From a virus: 60,737 nt of DNA. Numbering within the stretch: the first letter of the stretch is position 1; every line of letters begins with the position of its first letter. The notes under the pieces are model-generated. The model worked only from the letters and a program-made list of their open reading frames with translations, had not been told where the DNA came from and ran no database searches. Both the position numbers and the translations under genes were made by a program. The stretch is from positions 1-60,737 of the IMG/VR virus record IMGVR_UViG_3300025699_000009. One strand, written 5' to 3'. This document shows positions 29,728-37,987 of this stretch, piece after piece.

Positions 29728-29926
29728 TTTCTATCTTGCTTAAGATATCAAAAGCATCGAAAATACAAAGCTTCTTAGTAGCTGCGGCGTTTTTTAAACG
29801 GTCAGCCGCAAGTTCATCCTCCGGGTCAGGCTTAATAATGTCTTCCTTAGCTACCTTGATAAGCTGCTCTACCGCTCGATAACCTGCTGCAATAACTTGC
29901 TTTTTAAGTTGCTTACTATCTATCAT
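29639..29926 (-). CDS. Small helical protein preceding TerL; terminase small subunit candidate (95 aa)
   Basis: Predominantly helical (KKQVIAAGYRAVEQLIKVAK; KLCIFDAFDILSKIENEQEE) with a polar tail. It lies immediately before terL and overlaps it by 89 nt in another frame. Position and size fit a small terminase subunit, but no clear helix-turn-helix was identified, so this remains a guess. It overlaps the upstream gene by 4 nt. Confidence 0.5.
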   Translation of the reverse strand: MIDSKQLKKQVIAAGYRAVEQLIKVAKEDIIKPDPEDELAADRLKNAAATKKLCIFDAFDILSKIENEQEELNLLEGHSSRTDTKQGFAEQRAKK

Positions 29927-30486
29927 ATCACAAAGGTTATCTGATGGTCGTAGACCCGATAAAGTTTTTCGCCTTCTACGACAAATTCATATTCTGACTC
30001 AGGGGTGAATGAGACAGCCATGCCTTCTGCTATTCCCTGTGACTTCAGGTAATCATTGGGGTATTTCATAATACCCATCAATGGTTCCTCAGAAGTGGGG
30101 CGAAAGATAGAAGCATCCTTCGGAGGGATAGGTTTTACAAAACAGTATCGGTCGTGAGGGTACCACGTGCCATCCTGCTTGTACATGAAGAACTGTTCGT
30201 TATCAACCAAGAACAGCTCTTCCCACAAATGACTTTTTCCACTACGCCTTTTACCTGAGATGTCGTTATAAAACTTGAATACGTTGTGATGAACAAGAAG
30301 AATGTCGCCTTCTTTTATGGGGCCATCATATTCTAGTGGGACTGACTTTACAACGGCTAGGCGATTGGAAGCTTTGTAATTTTCTTCAGAGGTGCTTGTT
30401 ATCACCTCGGTATCGCCCATCATCTTGGTGTTGTCGTAACGCCTATTTCCAAATGGGGATGCAATAAAGCAAGTAGGAGATTGCAT
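29923..30486 (-). CDS. Hypothetical protein, possible GroES-like barrel (187 aa)
   Basis: I choose the start MQSPTCFIASPFGNRRYDNT at 30486, which forms a TAATG junction with the upstream stop; the frame remains open to 30543 but that would overlap the upstream gene by 58 nt. Residues 50-120 and 150-187 contain GroES-reminiscent patterns (GPIKEGDILLVHHNVFKFYN; EGEKLYRVYDHQITFVI compared with the co-chaperonin C-terminal strand). This similarity is only visual. Proteins of this type are common near terminase genes of Flavobacteriia phages. Confidence 0.5.
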   Translation of the reverse strand: MQSPTCFIASPFGNRRYDNTKMMGDTEVITSTSEENYKASNRLAVVKSVPLEYDGPIKEGDILLVHHNVFKFYNDISGKRRSGKSHLWEELFLVDNEQFFMYKQDGTWYPHDRYCFVKPIPPKDASIFRPTSEEPLMGIMKYPNDYLKSQGIAEGMAVSFTPESEYEFVVEGEKLYRVYDHQITFVI

Positions 30487-30716
30487 TAAAAGTTTAGATT
30501 GTATTCGATTGCAATGGGCATAGTATCCCGAAACTGCTTCCACAAATAAATCTCTTTATCCTTTTCAATCCAAATCAATATTGAATTGTCTTTCTCAATC
30601 TTACGAATATGATGAATCCGATACTGTCCGTTTAATACCTCCTGCCCTACGATGTAGTGCAAAGCCCCACTTTTAGAATCAGGGCCAACTGATATTTTAC
30701 GGATGTCATAAGCCAT
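30486..30716 (-). CDS. Small hypothetical protein (76 aa)
   Basis: A 76-aa protein, beta-rich with charged residues (ILIWIEKDKEIYLWKQF), starting at MAYDIRKISVG. It shares one base with the upstream fibre gene and forms TAATG with the downstream gene, so it is clearly part of the operon. No recognised family. Confidence 0.6.
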   Translation of the reverse strand: MAYDIRKISVGPDSKSGALHYIVGQEVLNGQYRIHHIRKIEKDNSILIWIEKDKEIYLWKQFRDTMPIAIEYNLNF

Positions 30717-31456
30717 TACACAATAACTACGTTGGTGTTTAAGTGAGTAGTTGTGATGTTGTTCGCACCTGAGTTATTTATCACCTGAACACCAATGATG
30801 TCGTTTTCCGCCAAGCTCTGAATAGTCTGAAGGGTAGCAGTGACAGGCTTTGAAGAGCCTTGAGGAATAGATACATTTTGCTCTGAGGAACTGATTGCAA
30901 GACCATTCTTGGTGATTAAAAAGAAGATGCCGTCACCTGTGGTTCCCGTTACCGTGGCCGTAATAGTAATCGCAAATACTTTAGCTTCAGTTCCCGCGTA
31001 TGTCACGCGATTATTTAAAGCGGTAAATGAGCTTGCCAATCCCTGCGTATAGGTGAAGTCCAACGGTACTCCAACCCCTTGCGCGCCTATTGTTGTTACG
31101 GCGGGTGCTGCAATATATGCGTTAATGTACAGGCCGGAGTTTGGACTTACCCATTGTGTTCCGGTAGCCGTGGAAGACAGCAGTTGTCCTGCCGTCCCCA
31201 CGCTGCTACTAGAATCACTAACAGTTCCGGTTGCCTGAAAATTGGTACACGTAATATCCCCCGTCAACGTGATATTATTAGTTGCTGTATTGCCTGCAGT
31301 CAAGACCTCAGCGAGGTCAATGTTCAGAGCGGCAAGAGCAATTAAGCTACCGATGGTATAGTTCTTGGTAATATTGCTGTCTTCAGCATCGGTACCAATT
31401 ACGTAATCGGCAAGACTAACAGATGAGTCGATAGGGTATGTACTAATTTTAGCCAT
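30716..31456 (-). CDS. Fibre-like virion protein with ISTYP N-terminus (246 aa)
   Basis: The N-terminus MAKISTYPIDSSVSLADYVI and the nearby TKNYT segment match those of the protein at 35128-35853, suggesting a shared virion-anchoring domain. The middle is Thr/Ser/Gly-rich (TGDITCTNFQATGTVSDSSS) as in phage fibres, and residues 110-246 form a beta domain with hydrophobic strands resembling a C1q/TNF-like head. Probably a tail-fibre or capsid-fibre subunit. Confidence 0.6.
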   Translation of the reverse strand: MAKISTYPIDSSVSLADYVIGTDAEDSNITKNYTIGSLIALAALNIDLAEVLTAGNTATNNITLTGDITCTNFQATGTVSDSSSSVGTAGQLLSSTATGTQWVSPNSGLYINAYIAAPAVTTIGAQGVGVPLDFTYTQGLASSFTALNNRVTYAGTEAKVFAITITATVTGTTGDGIFFLITKNGLAISSSEQNVSIPQGSSKPVTATLQTIQSLAENDIIGVQVINNSGANNITTTHLNTNVVIV

Positions 31457-31706
31457 TGTTTTCTTTTTGTGCTATCTCTCCTGTTTGAATGTTCAGAGAG
31501 ATATCTTCTCCATACTTATCAGTCAGCTCCTTTTCCACCACAACAAACTGTTGGCGGATATTTTCTAACTGATTAATTGCTGCTACCTTCTCAAGCTCTG
31601 CATCTGCAATCTTGGTTTTAGCAGTATTTAAATCTTTTAAAACTGCTTGAAGCTTATCAAGTTCTTCAGCAGAAATCTTAGCGGGCGTAATTTTTTTCTT
31701 AGCCAT
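31449..31706 (-). CDS. Small coiled-coil protein (85 aa)
   Basis: The Lys/Ala-rich N-terminus is followed by a heptad-like helix from residues 13 to 65 (LDKLQAVLKDLNTAKTKIAD, IRQQFVVVEKELTDKYG). The leader contains repeated AATTCAAT units and a TATCTTTG element lies 27 nt upstream of the start. It overlaps the next gene by 8 nt. Similar short coiled-coil proteins are common among tail genes of Bacteroidota phages; function unknown. Confidence 0.65.
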   Translation of the reverse strand: MAKKKITPAKISAEELDKLQAVLKDLNTAKTKIADAELEKVAAINQLENIRQQFVVVEKELTDKYGEDISLNIQTGEIAQKENNG

Positions 31707-31733
31707 GGTAAATTAAATTGGATTGAATTGATT

Positions 31734-31741
31734 CAAAGATA
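31734..31741 (-). promoter_or_regulatory. -7 element upstream of coiled-coil gene
   Basis: The minus strand reads TATCTTTG, matching TAnnTTTG, 27 nt before the ATG at 31706; the 5' leader is AT-rich with AATTCAATCCAATTTAATTT. Confidence 0.5.
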
Positions 31742-31758
31742 TGCATTAAGCTTAAACA

Positions 31759-31944
31759 TTAGGGTCGGTCGTCAGGAAACTCTACCTCAAGGAACTTGTA
31801 CAAAAAAGCAGCAAGCTTTCTGACCTTATCCCGCACCTGAGCAGAGGTGTCAGTAGTAGTCGGGATGTAGTCTTTAAGTAATTGAATGTCTTCGTGAGAC
31901 TGTTCAATATCCTCCGGAATTACTGTATTAGGGTCTATAGCCAT
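31759..31944 (-). CDS. Small acidic protein (61 aa)
   Basis: Starts MAIDPNTVIPEDIEQSHEDI and ends with a helix (RDKVRKLAAFLYKFLEVEFP). It lies 7 nt after the fibre gene at 31952 and before the promoter at 31734. No family recognised. Confidence 0.55.
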   Translation of the reverse strand: MAIDPNTVIPEDIEQSHEDIQLLKDYIPTTTDTSAQVRDKVRKLAAFLYKFLEVEFPDDRP

Positions 31945-31951
31945 GTCATTT

Positions 31952-33052
31952 TTATTTTACGTACACTTGGTAGTTGGTTATAAAGTAACGGGTGCCTGTT
32001 ACGGTCCCATCAAACGAAAGTGTAGCAAATACGAAGTCCCCCTCTGATACGGATTGGCTAGTTGCCGTAAAGTTCATAGGGATGATGTTCTGACTTGATG
32101 AAGGAACGGTAAGAGTGGTGCTCGCAAGAAGGGTGCAGGTAATAGATGAGCCAACATATGTACCATTACCCATTGCGGTAACAGCATTAGTGGGAACCTT
32201 CCACAAAAAGAAATGAACGTCTTCGTTTCGAACCTCTGTTTGACTAGGATATTCTACAATCCCCTCCATGTAAGCGGTTCCGCCCTTATTTATTTTAAAA
32301 CATCCATTGGTTAGGGCAACGTAGCTAGTAAAATTTTGAGTGGTCGTCCCCGGAGTCCCTGCACCTTGAAAGCTTTTACCGGTTTGAGTCTGAGTCCAAT
32401 TGTAGTAGTTCGCACCAAGAGACCCGGCCATATACACAAAGCCCGCACCCGCATCTACCGATGTGCTAACACCACATCGCCCCCCTAAAGTAAACTGATT
32501 AGCGGGGCCACTTGATGAGCCTGAAGTTGTCCAAGCCGTTGTTTGTGAACCTGAGCTTGAAAGAACCTGTCCGCTAGTTCCGTAGCTACCATTACTATCT
32601 CGATAGCCTCCTGTGACAGCAAGACTAGCTGCCGTAGTTAGGTTCCCGGTTGCTGAAATGCCCCCTGCGGAGGTTACGTTCCCCGTGCTTGCAGTGACCG
32701 TAAACTTGTTGGTGTTTACCTCAATATCTCCGGTGGTCTGAAGCTCTCCTGTAACCTTTACCCCTCCACTTATCGTTTCAAAAACCTTACTATTAGAAAA
32801 GCGAATCTCGGTTGAACCGTTGATGCTATTCATAAAGAAGAAATAGTTGGCTCCCCCGTATCCAAAAGTCATGAGTCCTCCATTCGCAGTACTAGGGCAC
32901 GTTAGAGCTAGTAATTTGTTTTGACCGACCGCCTCTAGAAACAAGCCCGAACTGTTGCCATATATCTTTCCCTCCGGGGTGGAAGGGTCACCCATCTGAA
33001 TTTCGACATTGTCGTCGAAATAAATGTTATCTAAAAACTTAATAGCTGACAT
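31952..33052 (-). CDS. Fibre-like virion protein with IKFLDNI N-terminus (366 aa)
   Basis: Begins MSAIKFLDNIYFDDNVEIQM and shares IKFLDNI with the 671-aa protein just upstream. Residues 80-170 are repetitive (TGDIEVNTNKFTVTASTGNV), as in trimeric beta-helical fibres, ending in GTSGQVLSSSG, a motif frequent before C-terminal fibre heads. The last 170 residues form a beta-rich head (FTLGGRCGVST to VYVK). A receptor-binding or decorating fibre is likely. Confidence 0.65.
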   Translation of the reverse strand: MSAIKFLDNIYFDDNVEIQMGDPSTPEGKIYGNSSGLFLEAVGQNKLLALTCPSTANGGLMTFGYGGANYFFFMNSINGSTEIRFSNSKVFETISGGVKVTGELQTTGDIEVNTNKFTVTASTGNVTSAGGISATGNLTTAASLAVTGGYRDSNGSYGTSGQVLSSSGSQTTAWTTSGSSSGPANQFTLGGRCGVSTSVDAGAGFVYMAGSLGANYYNWTQTQTGKSFQGAGTPGTTTQNFTSYVALTNGCFKINKGGTAYMEGIVEYPSQTEVRNEDVHFFLWKVPTNAVTAMGNGTYVGSSITCTLLASTTLTVPSSSQNIIPMNFTATSQSVSEGDFVFATLSFDGTVTGTRYFITNYQVYVK

Positions 33053-33059
33053 AAAGAGA

Positions 33060-33067
33060 TAAAGATA
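33060..33067 (-). promoter_or_regulatory. -7 element close to start of fibre gene
   Basis: The minus strand reads TATCTTTA, one mismatch to TAnnTTTG, only 7 nt before the ATG at 33052 and touching the foot of the hairpin. A transcript from here would be nearly leaderless. Confidence 0.4.
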
Positions 33068-33093
33068 AGGGTGGGGGTTTAAACCCCCACCCT
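33068..33093. repeat. Dispersed hairpin, copy 3
   Basis: A perfect 26-bp palindrome with arms AGGGTGGGGG / CCCCCACCCT around TTTAAA, 7 nt after the stop codon of the 671-aa fibre gene. It is followed on the minus strand by a promoter-like element rather than a T-tract. It could terminate, stabilise the upstream mRNA, or insulate the next gene. Confidence 0.8.
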
Positions 33094-33100
33094 ATAAGGA

Positions 33101-35116
33101 TTATTGCAAAGACTTAATCAAAACTCGCAAAGCGTTGGTACCCGGAGCACTTGCTACAGAAACAGTAACCGAGTTTGCGGTTGTTCGAGCCACCTTCGTC
33201 ATTACGGTTTCGTATGTGGTGTTATCATATACCTCCACCATGCAATCACGTGTACCGAGGTTATGCGTAATGGCAAACGAAGTAGCAGCACCGTTTCCGA
33301 TGTTTGCTTTAAACTCGGTAGATTGAATAACAGTCTCAACTTGTGTAGTAAAGTTACTTACTTGCGATGCGGTAACGACAATGTTTTGCTCACTCGCAGA
33401 GGTAATCTTACCAAAGGCATCGGTAGTAATTGTAACCGTCTCACTTGCACTACCAAGAGCAGTAACCGCCGCACCCGCAGAAAGTTGTGCCGCACCGCCT
33501 GTCATGGTGGCAAAACCATTTGCTGTCGGGAACGAAGCAATACCTGCTACCGTGTTTGTTGCAAGGTCAACATTACGCTGAACAATGGTAAAGTCAGTTA
33601 CAGGCGGGTTGCTGTTGGCTGCGATATCATCCTCTACGATGATAACGTCGCCTATCTCTACTGCCGTGCCGATAAACGTGCCCGCTACAGTTACGGTGTA
33701 CACCCATCCTTTTGTCAGTGCGACGTTTGTAGCACCGCTCAAAGCAGGCGTGTTTGTACTTGCGTTGTAGCCTCCCTGATAAACAAGGCCGCCTACTACG
33801 GAGTCATCAACGTACTGCTTAGTAGCAGCATCCTGTGCGTTAGTTGGGTCAACAACATTGGTAACCTTGTTGGTTCCCATGCTGAGGTCAGCAGTAGGCA
33901 CAGCAAACTGACTCAAGCTAATATTAGAAGCGAGAATCTTTGCGTTGTTTCCACTTCCGCTTGTTGCATCCGTAACGGCTACCGTAAGGAAGTCGTTGGT
34001 TGCATCAATCGATGTGACCGTATCAACCAATGTAAGGTCAAGACCGACGTTCTGAACATTAGCTGAAGGGTTCTGAAGGAAGAGACCCTTATATGAGCTT
34101 TGATAGATGCGCATTGTAACGGCATCACCATCTGAGATAGTAGCGGATGTGGTGCCTCCTGTTGCGCCATAGTTCAGAGTCCAACTGTCCATGGTGCCCG
34201 GAGTAGAACCTCCGGTGATGCTCGTGATGTGACCTGCAGCATTTACAATTACCTGAGAAGGGTAAACATATGTTCCTGCAGTTACACCGCTAGTCATGTG
34301 ACGAACGCGAAGGATATCTGTATTTACGCCAAGAGTATCGATATACGTGCCATCGCCATTAATCTGCAGCGTATCGCCGTCAATAATAGTCTGCGCTGTA
34401 GTACCTGTAGCATCACCATCTACATCGAAGCTGCTCATGGTACCCGCAACAGGCAACGTAACTGTCTTTACGTTGATAGCCGTTACGTGACCTGTAGAGT
34501 TAGAGGACACACTGTCAACAGCGGTAAAGGTGCCGCCTGCTGCAGGAGAATCCGTACTAGTTGTGTCAGTACGAGTTGTTGAGTCGTGAGCAATACCTAT
34601 TGCACCCGTAGTGACTAACGTCGTGATATACGTGCCTCCCGCAAAATCAACCGTGTTACCATCCTCAACAACAATTGGAGTTCCGCTATCAGCCTCAAAG
34701 GTTACGCCGCTAAGCAAACCGTTAATAGTAGAGGCAAGCTGAGTAATATTAACGTACTTTGCAGTGGTGCCTGATGTAGCTCCGGAAACAAGAATATTTC
34801 CTGCTGATACGGGAGCACCGCCGTTCGAACCTGCAGCAAGTATGATGTTGCTACCTGTGGTGTAGTCCGGTTCGATATCAACGTCTACAGAAGTACCTGC
34901 GTTTATCAAACCGTTACTACCTGTAACGCTGTCTACGTTACCTGTTCCATCAAGATTTACCCAAGCAGTGCCGTTGTAATACTTCAGCGTGTTGCTCGTG
35001 GTATTGAAAATAATTCGACCGGCAAACCCGGTGGGGTCGGAACTTAAGTTCTCGACTGCAACATCTTGAATCTCATTGGATTCTAAATCGATGTTGTCTA
35101 GAAATTTAATAGCCAT
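33101..35116 (-). CDS. Long fibre-like protein (671 aa)
   Basis: Begins MAIKFLDNIDLESNEIQDVA, a shared anchor, followed by RIIFNTTSNTLKYYNGTAWV, a motif frequent in phage fibres. The body consists of Thr/Gly/Asp-rich beta repeats (for example VDGDATGTTAQTIIDGDTLQ). Residues 430-460 contain DPTNAQDAATKQYVDDSV, the classic tail-fibre motif NxxDAATKxYVD. The C-terminal region (IVVTASQVSNFTTQVETVIQ to KSLQ) resembles heads of long fibres. Likely the main adhesion fibre. Confidence 0.75.
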   Translation of the reverse strand: MAIKFLDNIDLESNEIQDVAVENLSSDPTGFAGRIIFNTTSNTLKYYNGTAWVNLDGTGNVDSVTGSNGLINAGTSVDVDIEPDYTTGSNIILAAGSNGGAPVSAGNILVSGATSGTTAKYVNITQLASTINGLLSGVTFEADSGTPIVVEDGNTVDFAGGTYITTLVTTGAIGIAHDSTTRTDTTSTDSPAAGGTFTAVDSVSSNSTGHVTAINVKTVTLPVAGTMSSFDVDGDATGTTAQTIIDGDTLQINGDGTYIDTLGVNTDILRVRHMTSGVTAGTYVYPSQVIVNAAGHITSITGGSTPGTMDSWTLNYGATGGTTSATISDGDAVTMRIYQSSYKGLFLQNPSANVQNVGLDLTLVDTVTSIDATNDFLTVAVTDATSGSGNNAKILASNISLSQFAVPTADLSMGTNKVTNVVDPTNAQDAATKQYVDDSVVGGLVYQGGYNASTNTPALSGATNVALTKGWVYTVTVAGTFIGTAVEIGDVIIVEDDIAANSNPPVTDFTIVQRNVDLATNTVAGIASFPTANGFATMTGGAAQLSAGAAVTALGSASETVTITTDAFGKITSASEQNIVVTASQVSNFTTQVETVIQSTEFKANIGNGAATSFAITHNLGTRDCMVEVYDNTTYETVMTKVARTTANSVTVSVASAPGTNALRVLIKSLQ

Positions 35117-35127
35117 TTTACGGGGGA

Positions 35128-35853
35128 TTAATTAAAGAAAGCCTTCCCCGAAAAGGGAGTGCTAAAAGTCAAAGTTACAGTATTTAAAGAATCGTAGTCT
35201 ACCGAGCAGTAAACTTCGTTGTCGTTGGTGTCAACCACAGATACTGCCGCATACTTATTGAGATTGTGGGTAACGACCCAAGTAGTGGCAGGAGTAGACT
35301 GCGTGTAAACAAAATTCTTATCATTGCTTGATGTCACATTATATTGCAGGATGCTTACCAAGTAGCGTTTCTCATCAATAAAGCTTCCGGGGCCGGAAAC
35401 ATATTGAAGACCAATGTCGGAGAACTCAGGAAAGGTAGCGTTTTGAGTTACGCTGTTCCATTGAAATGCACCCCAATTACTAATCTTGTCGGCTTGGCAG
35501 ATAAAGACAACGGAGCCAATTAGCGGATTGGAATAAAAATTAACCAACGTATCATTGTATCGATTGAGCTGATACTGATTAATCATGAACTCGCTTACGG
35601 AGCTGAACAAAACATTTCCGGGCTGCGTATCAAAAAAGGTAATGGTGCCGCTTTGATGACCTACAAGCAGGTCATAGTTCAGGTACAAGTATTGAAGCGA
35701 CGTACTTTCAATCTTATTGTAGCCATTGATAAACTCGGCTACTGCATCTGCTGTAAAGTTCTTAGTCGCAAAAAGCTGTTGAGAATCACTCCCTATCCAT
35801 TTGTCCGTACCGACTATTGCGGTATCAAGGGGATATGTGCTGATGCGAGCCAT
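35128..35853 (-). CDS. Fibre-like virion protein with ISTYP N-terminus (241 aa)
   Basis: Begins MARISTYPLDTAIVGTDKWI, paralogous at its N-terminus to the protein at 30716-31456. The rest is beta/aromatic-rich (SLQYLYLNYDLLVGHQSGTI), and the C-terminus has TTWVVTHNLNKYAAVSVVD, a pattern frequent in head-attachment and fibre proteins. It starts 4 nt after a TATATTTG element, so its mRNA may be leaderless. A spike or fibre role is inferred. Confidence 0.6.
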   Translation of the reverse strand: MARISTYPLDTAIVGTDKWIGSDSQQLFATKNFTADAVAEFINGYNKIESTSLQYLYLNYDLLVGHQSGTITFFDTQPGNVLFSSVSEFMINQYQLNRYNDTLVNFYSNPLIGSVVFICQADKISNWGAFQWNSVTQNATFPEFSDIGLQYVSGPGSFIDEKRYLVSILQYNVTSSNDKNFVYTQSTPATTWVVTHNLNKYAAVSVVDTNDNEVYCSVDYDSLNTVTLTFSTPFSGKAFFN

Positions 35854-35857
35854 AGGC

Positions 35858-35865
35858 CAAATATA
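35858..35865 (-). promoter_or_regulatory. -7 element 4 nt before ATG (leaderless start)
   Basis: The minus strand reads TATATTTG-GCCT-ATG, the consensus TAnnTTTG with only four bases before the start codon at 35853. The same spacing is seen at 40866-40873. Confidence 0.55.
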
Positions 35866-35882
35866 AAGAATCTAGCAAAAGA

Positions 35883-35909
35883 AAAACGAGAGCACTAGGC
35901 TCCCGTTTT
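35883..35909 (-). terminator. Intrinsic terminator after gene at 35986
   Basis: The minus strand forms AAAACGGGAGC-CTAGT-GCTCTCGTTTT, an 11-bp stem with one G-T pair, followed by TTCTTTT. It ends the 36.7-35.9 kb transcript just before the next promoter. Confidence 0.7.
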
Positions 35910-35985
35910 CGTCGAATAGGAAATGTGCAAATTTACCGTGCAGTTGGTAACCCAATTCATATCCCTATACTGATTGAAATTGCGT

Positions 35986-36720
35986 TTACCATAACGCAAT
36001 AAGGTTAGTAGCGTTGGTACCCGTAGCGTACACACGCAAGACCTGAACAGGCAAGAATGTTCCTGTAGGGAAATGACTAAACGTAACCACGCTTCGGTCA
36101 GCAGTCATAACTTTTATCTCGCTCCATGTAGCAGACGAGCCTGAAGCATCGCCAACATAAACTACACACGCAGCTTGCTGCGCATTAATCTGTTGAACTG
36201 AAGCATCGTATACGATAAAGGTCTCCGTACCTGTAAACAGATTAGAATTCAGCTCCAACTTAGTTGACGAATCAACACGCTTTACCGTAGTAAAGGTTCC
36301 TGCATCTACATCAACCACCACGTCTCCCGGTGCAGTTACGTTCAAGAAGCCTCCTTGGTAAACCTGATAGTTTTCGTTACCTGTAGAAAAGATATTCGCA
36401 TCAAGGCTCAGGATGGTAGAAGAATCTACTGCGGTTACTGTAGCGCGGGCGTTAGTGTCTGTGTTGACTACTGTATTGCCTACAACTACAGGGGTAGGCG
36501 CAGTAAAATCTGCTCCCACGTCCTCAAGTTTATCTGCTGTAACCGCTGTTTGAGTACCGGACTGAACAGCCTTAGCTATTGTCAACGAGTTAAGATGGTC
36601 AGTCTCTGCCAAATCATTGTCTCCATTGAAGCTGTCAGTAGCCGGAGCGGGAATGTTGGTGGTGTTGCTTGGGATAATATCCTTTGCGGAAGAAGGCTGA
36701 AGTTTCTGATAGGTGCTCAT
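35986..36720 (-). CDS. Virion protein with tandem beta repeat (244 aa)
   Basis: Two similar units follow each other: about residues 78-126 (ATVTAVDSSTILSLDANIFS) and 131-175 (TTVKRVDSSTKLELNSNLFT). Each contains VDSST and an SxLFS/T-type end, showing an internal duplication. The C-terminus is beta-rich (FSHFPTGTFLPVQVLRVYAT). Repeats of this kind occur in capsid-decoration and fibre proteins. It begins 9 nt downstream of the preceding gene. Confidence 0.55.
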   Translation of the reverse strand: MSTYQKLQPSSAKDIIPSNTTNIPAPATDSFNGDNDLAETDHLNSLTIAKAVQSGTQTAVTADKLEDVGADFTAPTPVVVGNTVVNTDTNARATVTAVDSSTILSLDANIFSTGNENYQVYQGGFLNVTAPGDVVVDVDAGTFTTVKRVDSSTKLELNSNLFTGTETFIVYDASVQQINAQQAACVVYVGDASGSSATWSEIKVMTADRSVVTFSHFPTGTFLPVQVLRVYATGTNATNLIALW

Positions 36721-36729
36721 GATATCTTT

Positions 36730-37314
36730 TTAGAATGTTGCTAGGTCAGCCTTTACCCAAGTGTCAGTGGCTATGCACAAGTAGACTGCATCCGCAACCC
36801 ACCGAATCTCACCGAGAGTACCGGGGTCTGAGGATGATGCAGGGGCTGCATTTAACGTAGCTAAATCCATCTGCCCTGTAACTAAAACGCCGTTGGGCTT
36901 AGTTCGAATTTTTTCTCCATCGTCCTTATGGTGAAGAGCCACGTGGTTTTCAGTAACCTGAATCTGCACGTTACCGTTTGTCTGAACCTGAAAATTGTCG
37001 GGCGAGTTGAAACCGAAAAAAGCATTTGAATCGCCTGTGTGTACAATGAAATCAGGAATAAATACGTTAGTCCCGTTCGTTGTAATATTTGCATTGCCCT
37101 CAATGGTATTGGCTGTAGCTGCACCAAATGCAATTTGTCCTGCAGTTATAGAACCACCAATAGTTCCTGACCCCGGAGCTGAATCTACAGTATTAATAAT
37201 GTCTTGCATCGTAAAGACTGCACGGTTAGAGTTGGCTAACGCTGAACCTTTATTTTCGGTATCCACATCGCCGGAGACGGTGTGAAATTTTTGGGTAACA
37301 GGAATATTTGGCAT
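36730..37314 (-). CDS. Fibre-like virion protein (194 aa)
   Basis: Begins MPNIPVTQKFHTVSGDVDTE; the middle has short Asn/Thr/Gly-rich repeats (TIEGNANITTNGTNVFIPDF). The C-terminus carries ASSSDPGTLGEIRWVADAVY, a motif seen at ends of phage fibre and capsid-spike proteins. It lies at the start of the fibre block, after the small basic gene cluster. Confidence 0.55.
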   Translation of the reverse strand: MPNIPVTQKFHTVSGDVDTENKGSALANSNRAVFTMQDIINTVDSAPGSGTIGGSITAGQIAFGAATANTIEGNANITTNGTNVFIPDFIVHTGDSNAFFGFNSPDNFQVQTNGNVQIQVTENHVALHHKDDGEKIRTKPNGVLVTGQMDLATLNAAPASSSDPGTLGEIRWVADAVYLCIATDTWVKADLATF

Positions 37315-37319
37315 GGGAA

Positions 37320-37484
37320 TTATTTATTCAAGGGGAACATTCGATTGAGTGAATCGCGACGTTTACCGCACCCGCAATCCTTTCCGGTTGCTTTGGAAAC
37401 AGTATCTACCACGGCTTTTACTCCGGTAGCAGTTGTGACGTTTTCAACAACGTCACCCAATCCACGTACATTCTTTCGAATCAT
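37320..37484 (-). CDS. Small conserved phage protein with CGCGKRRD tail (54 aa)
   Basis: Begins MIRKNVRGLGDVVENVTTAT and ends DCGCGKRRDSLNRMFPLNK. The Cys/Arg-rich tail DCGCGKRRDxLN..FP recurs, from memory, in small proteins of many Flavobacteriia phages. The start overlaps the preceding stop by ATGA. Role unknown; perhaps a packaged nucleic-acid-binding or head protein. Confidence 0.6.
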   Translation of the reverse strand: MIRKNVRGLGDVVENVTTATGVKAVVDTVSKATGKDCGCGKRRDSLNRMFPLNK

Positions 37485-37624
37485 TTCACCTTCTTTAGGT
37501 TAGGATTTTTACGTTTGGCTTTTGCTGAAGCTTTACGAGTTGATGCGGCTAAGATAGCTCCTGCAGCTTTCTTAGACACACCACTCTTCTTAGCAATTTT
37601 TGCCTGTACCTTTTTAAAGCTCAT
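37481..37624 (-). CDS. Small basic protein (47 aa)
   Basis: MSFKKVQAKIAKKSGVSKKA opens a 47-aa protein with about one third Lys/Arg. It is linked by ATGA overlaps to both neighbours (37621-37624 and 37481-37484), which supports translation. It resembles histone-tail-like sequences; DNA condensation is inferred. Confidence 0.6.
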   Translation of the reverse strand: MSFKKVQAKIAKKSGVSKKAAGAILAASTRKASAKAKRKNPNLKKVK

Positions 37625-37968
37625 CTCTTTCGCATCTTGCGTACCGTCTTCGTTACCTGCCTTACCATCTTACGTGCTCCTTTACTAGACATACCCTTCT
37701 TCTTAGCTACCTGCTTTACCATCTTACGTGCTGCTACTCGTGTAGCGCGAGATGGCTTGGGCATGGACGTCTTAGCTGAAGCACTTACCTTTTTCTTCTT
37801 AGGCCTGTCCATAGTTCCGACAGAGCTGTATGCACGTCCTGTCGTCTTCTTGTTCATTGCCTTTGACTCGTCACGACGGTCTTTCAGTGATTGCTTCTTC
37901 TTACCGTTGCGAGCACCGAGAGATTCGTCCATTCGGGAGTTGTACCCCTGTTTCATTTTTTTGGCCAT
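37621..37968 (-). CDS. Basic Lys/Arg-rich protein (115 aa)
   Basis: Begins MAKKMKQGYNSRMDESLGAR; the second half repeats AARKMVKQVAKKKGMSSKGA and ARKMVRQVTKTVRKM, an internal repeat of about 20 residues. Very high pI. A TATATTTG element lies 20 nt upstream of the start. It heads the last three genes of the basic cluster. Confidence 0.65.
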   Translation of the reverse strand: MAKKMKQGYNSRMDESLGARNGKKKQSLKDRRDESKAMNKKTTGRAYSSVGTMDRPKKKKVSASAKTSMPKPSRATRVAARKMVKQVAKKKGMSSKGARKMVRQVTKTVRKMRKR

Positions 37969-37987
37969 GGGTGAAATGTTTATGTGT

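Noticed and set aside
33104-34066. 320-aa plus-strand reading frame
   Set aside because: Exactly antisense to the repetitive 671-aa fibre gene; Cys/Arg/Ser-rich composition is typical of a reverse-frame shadow.
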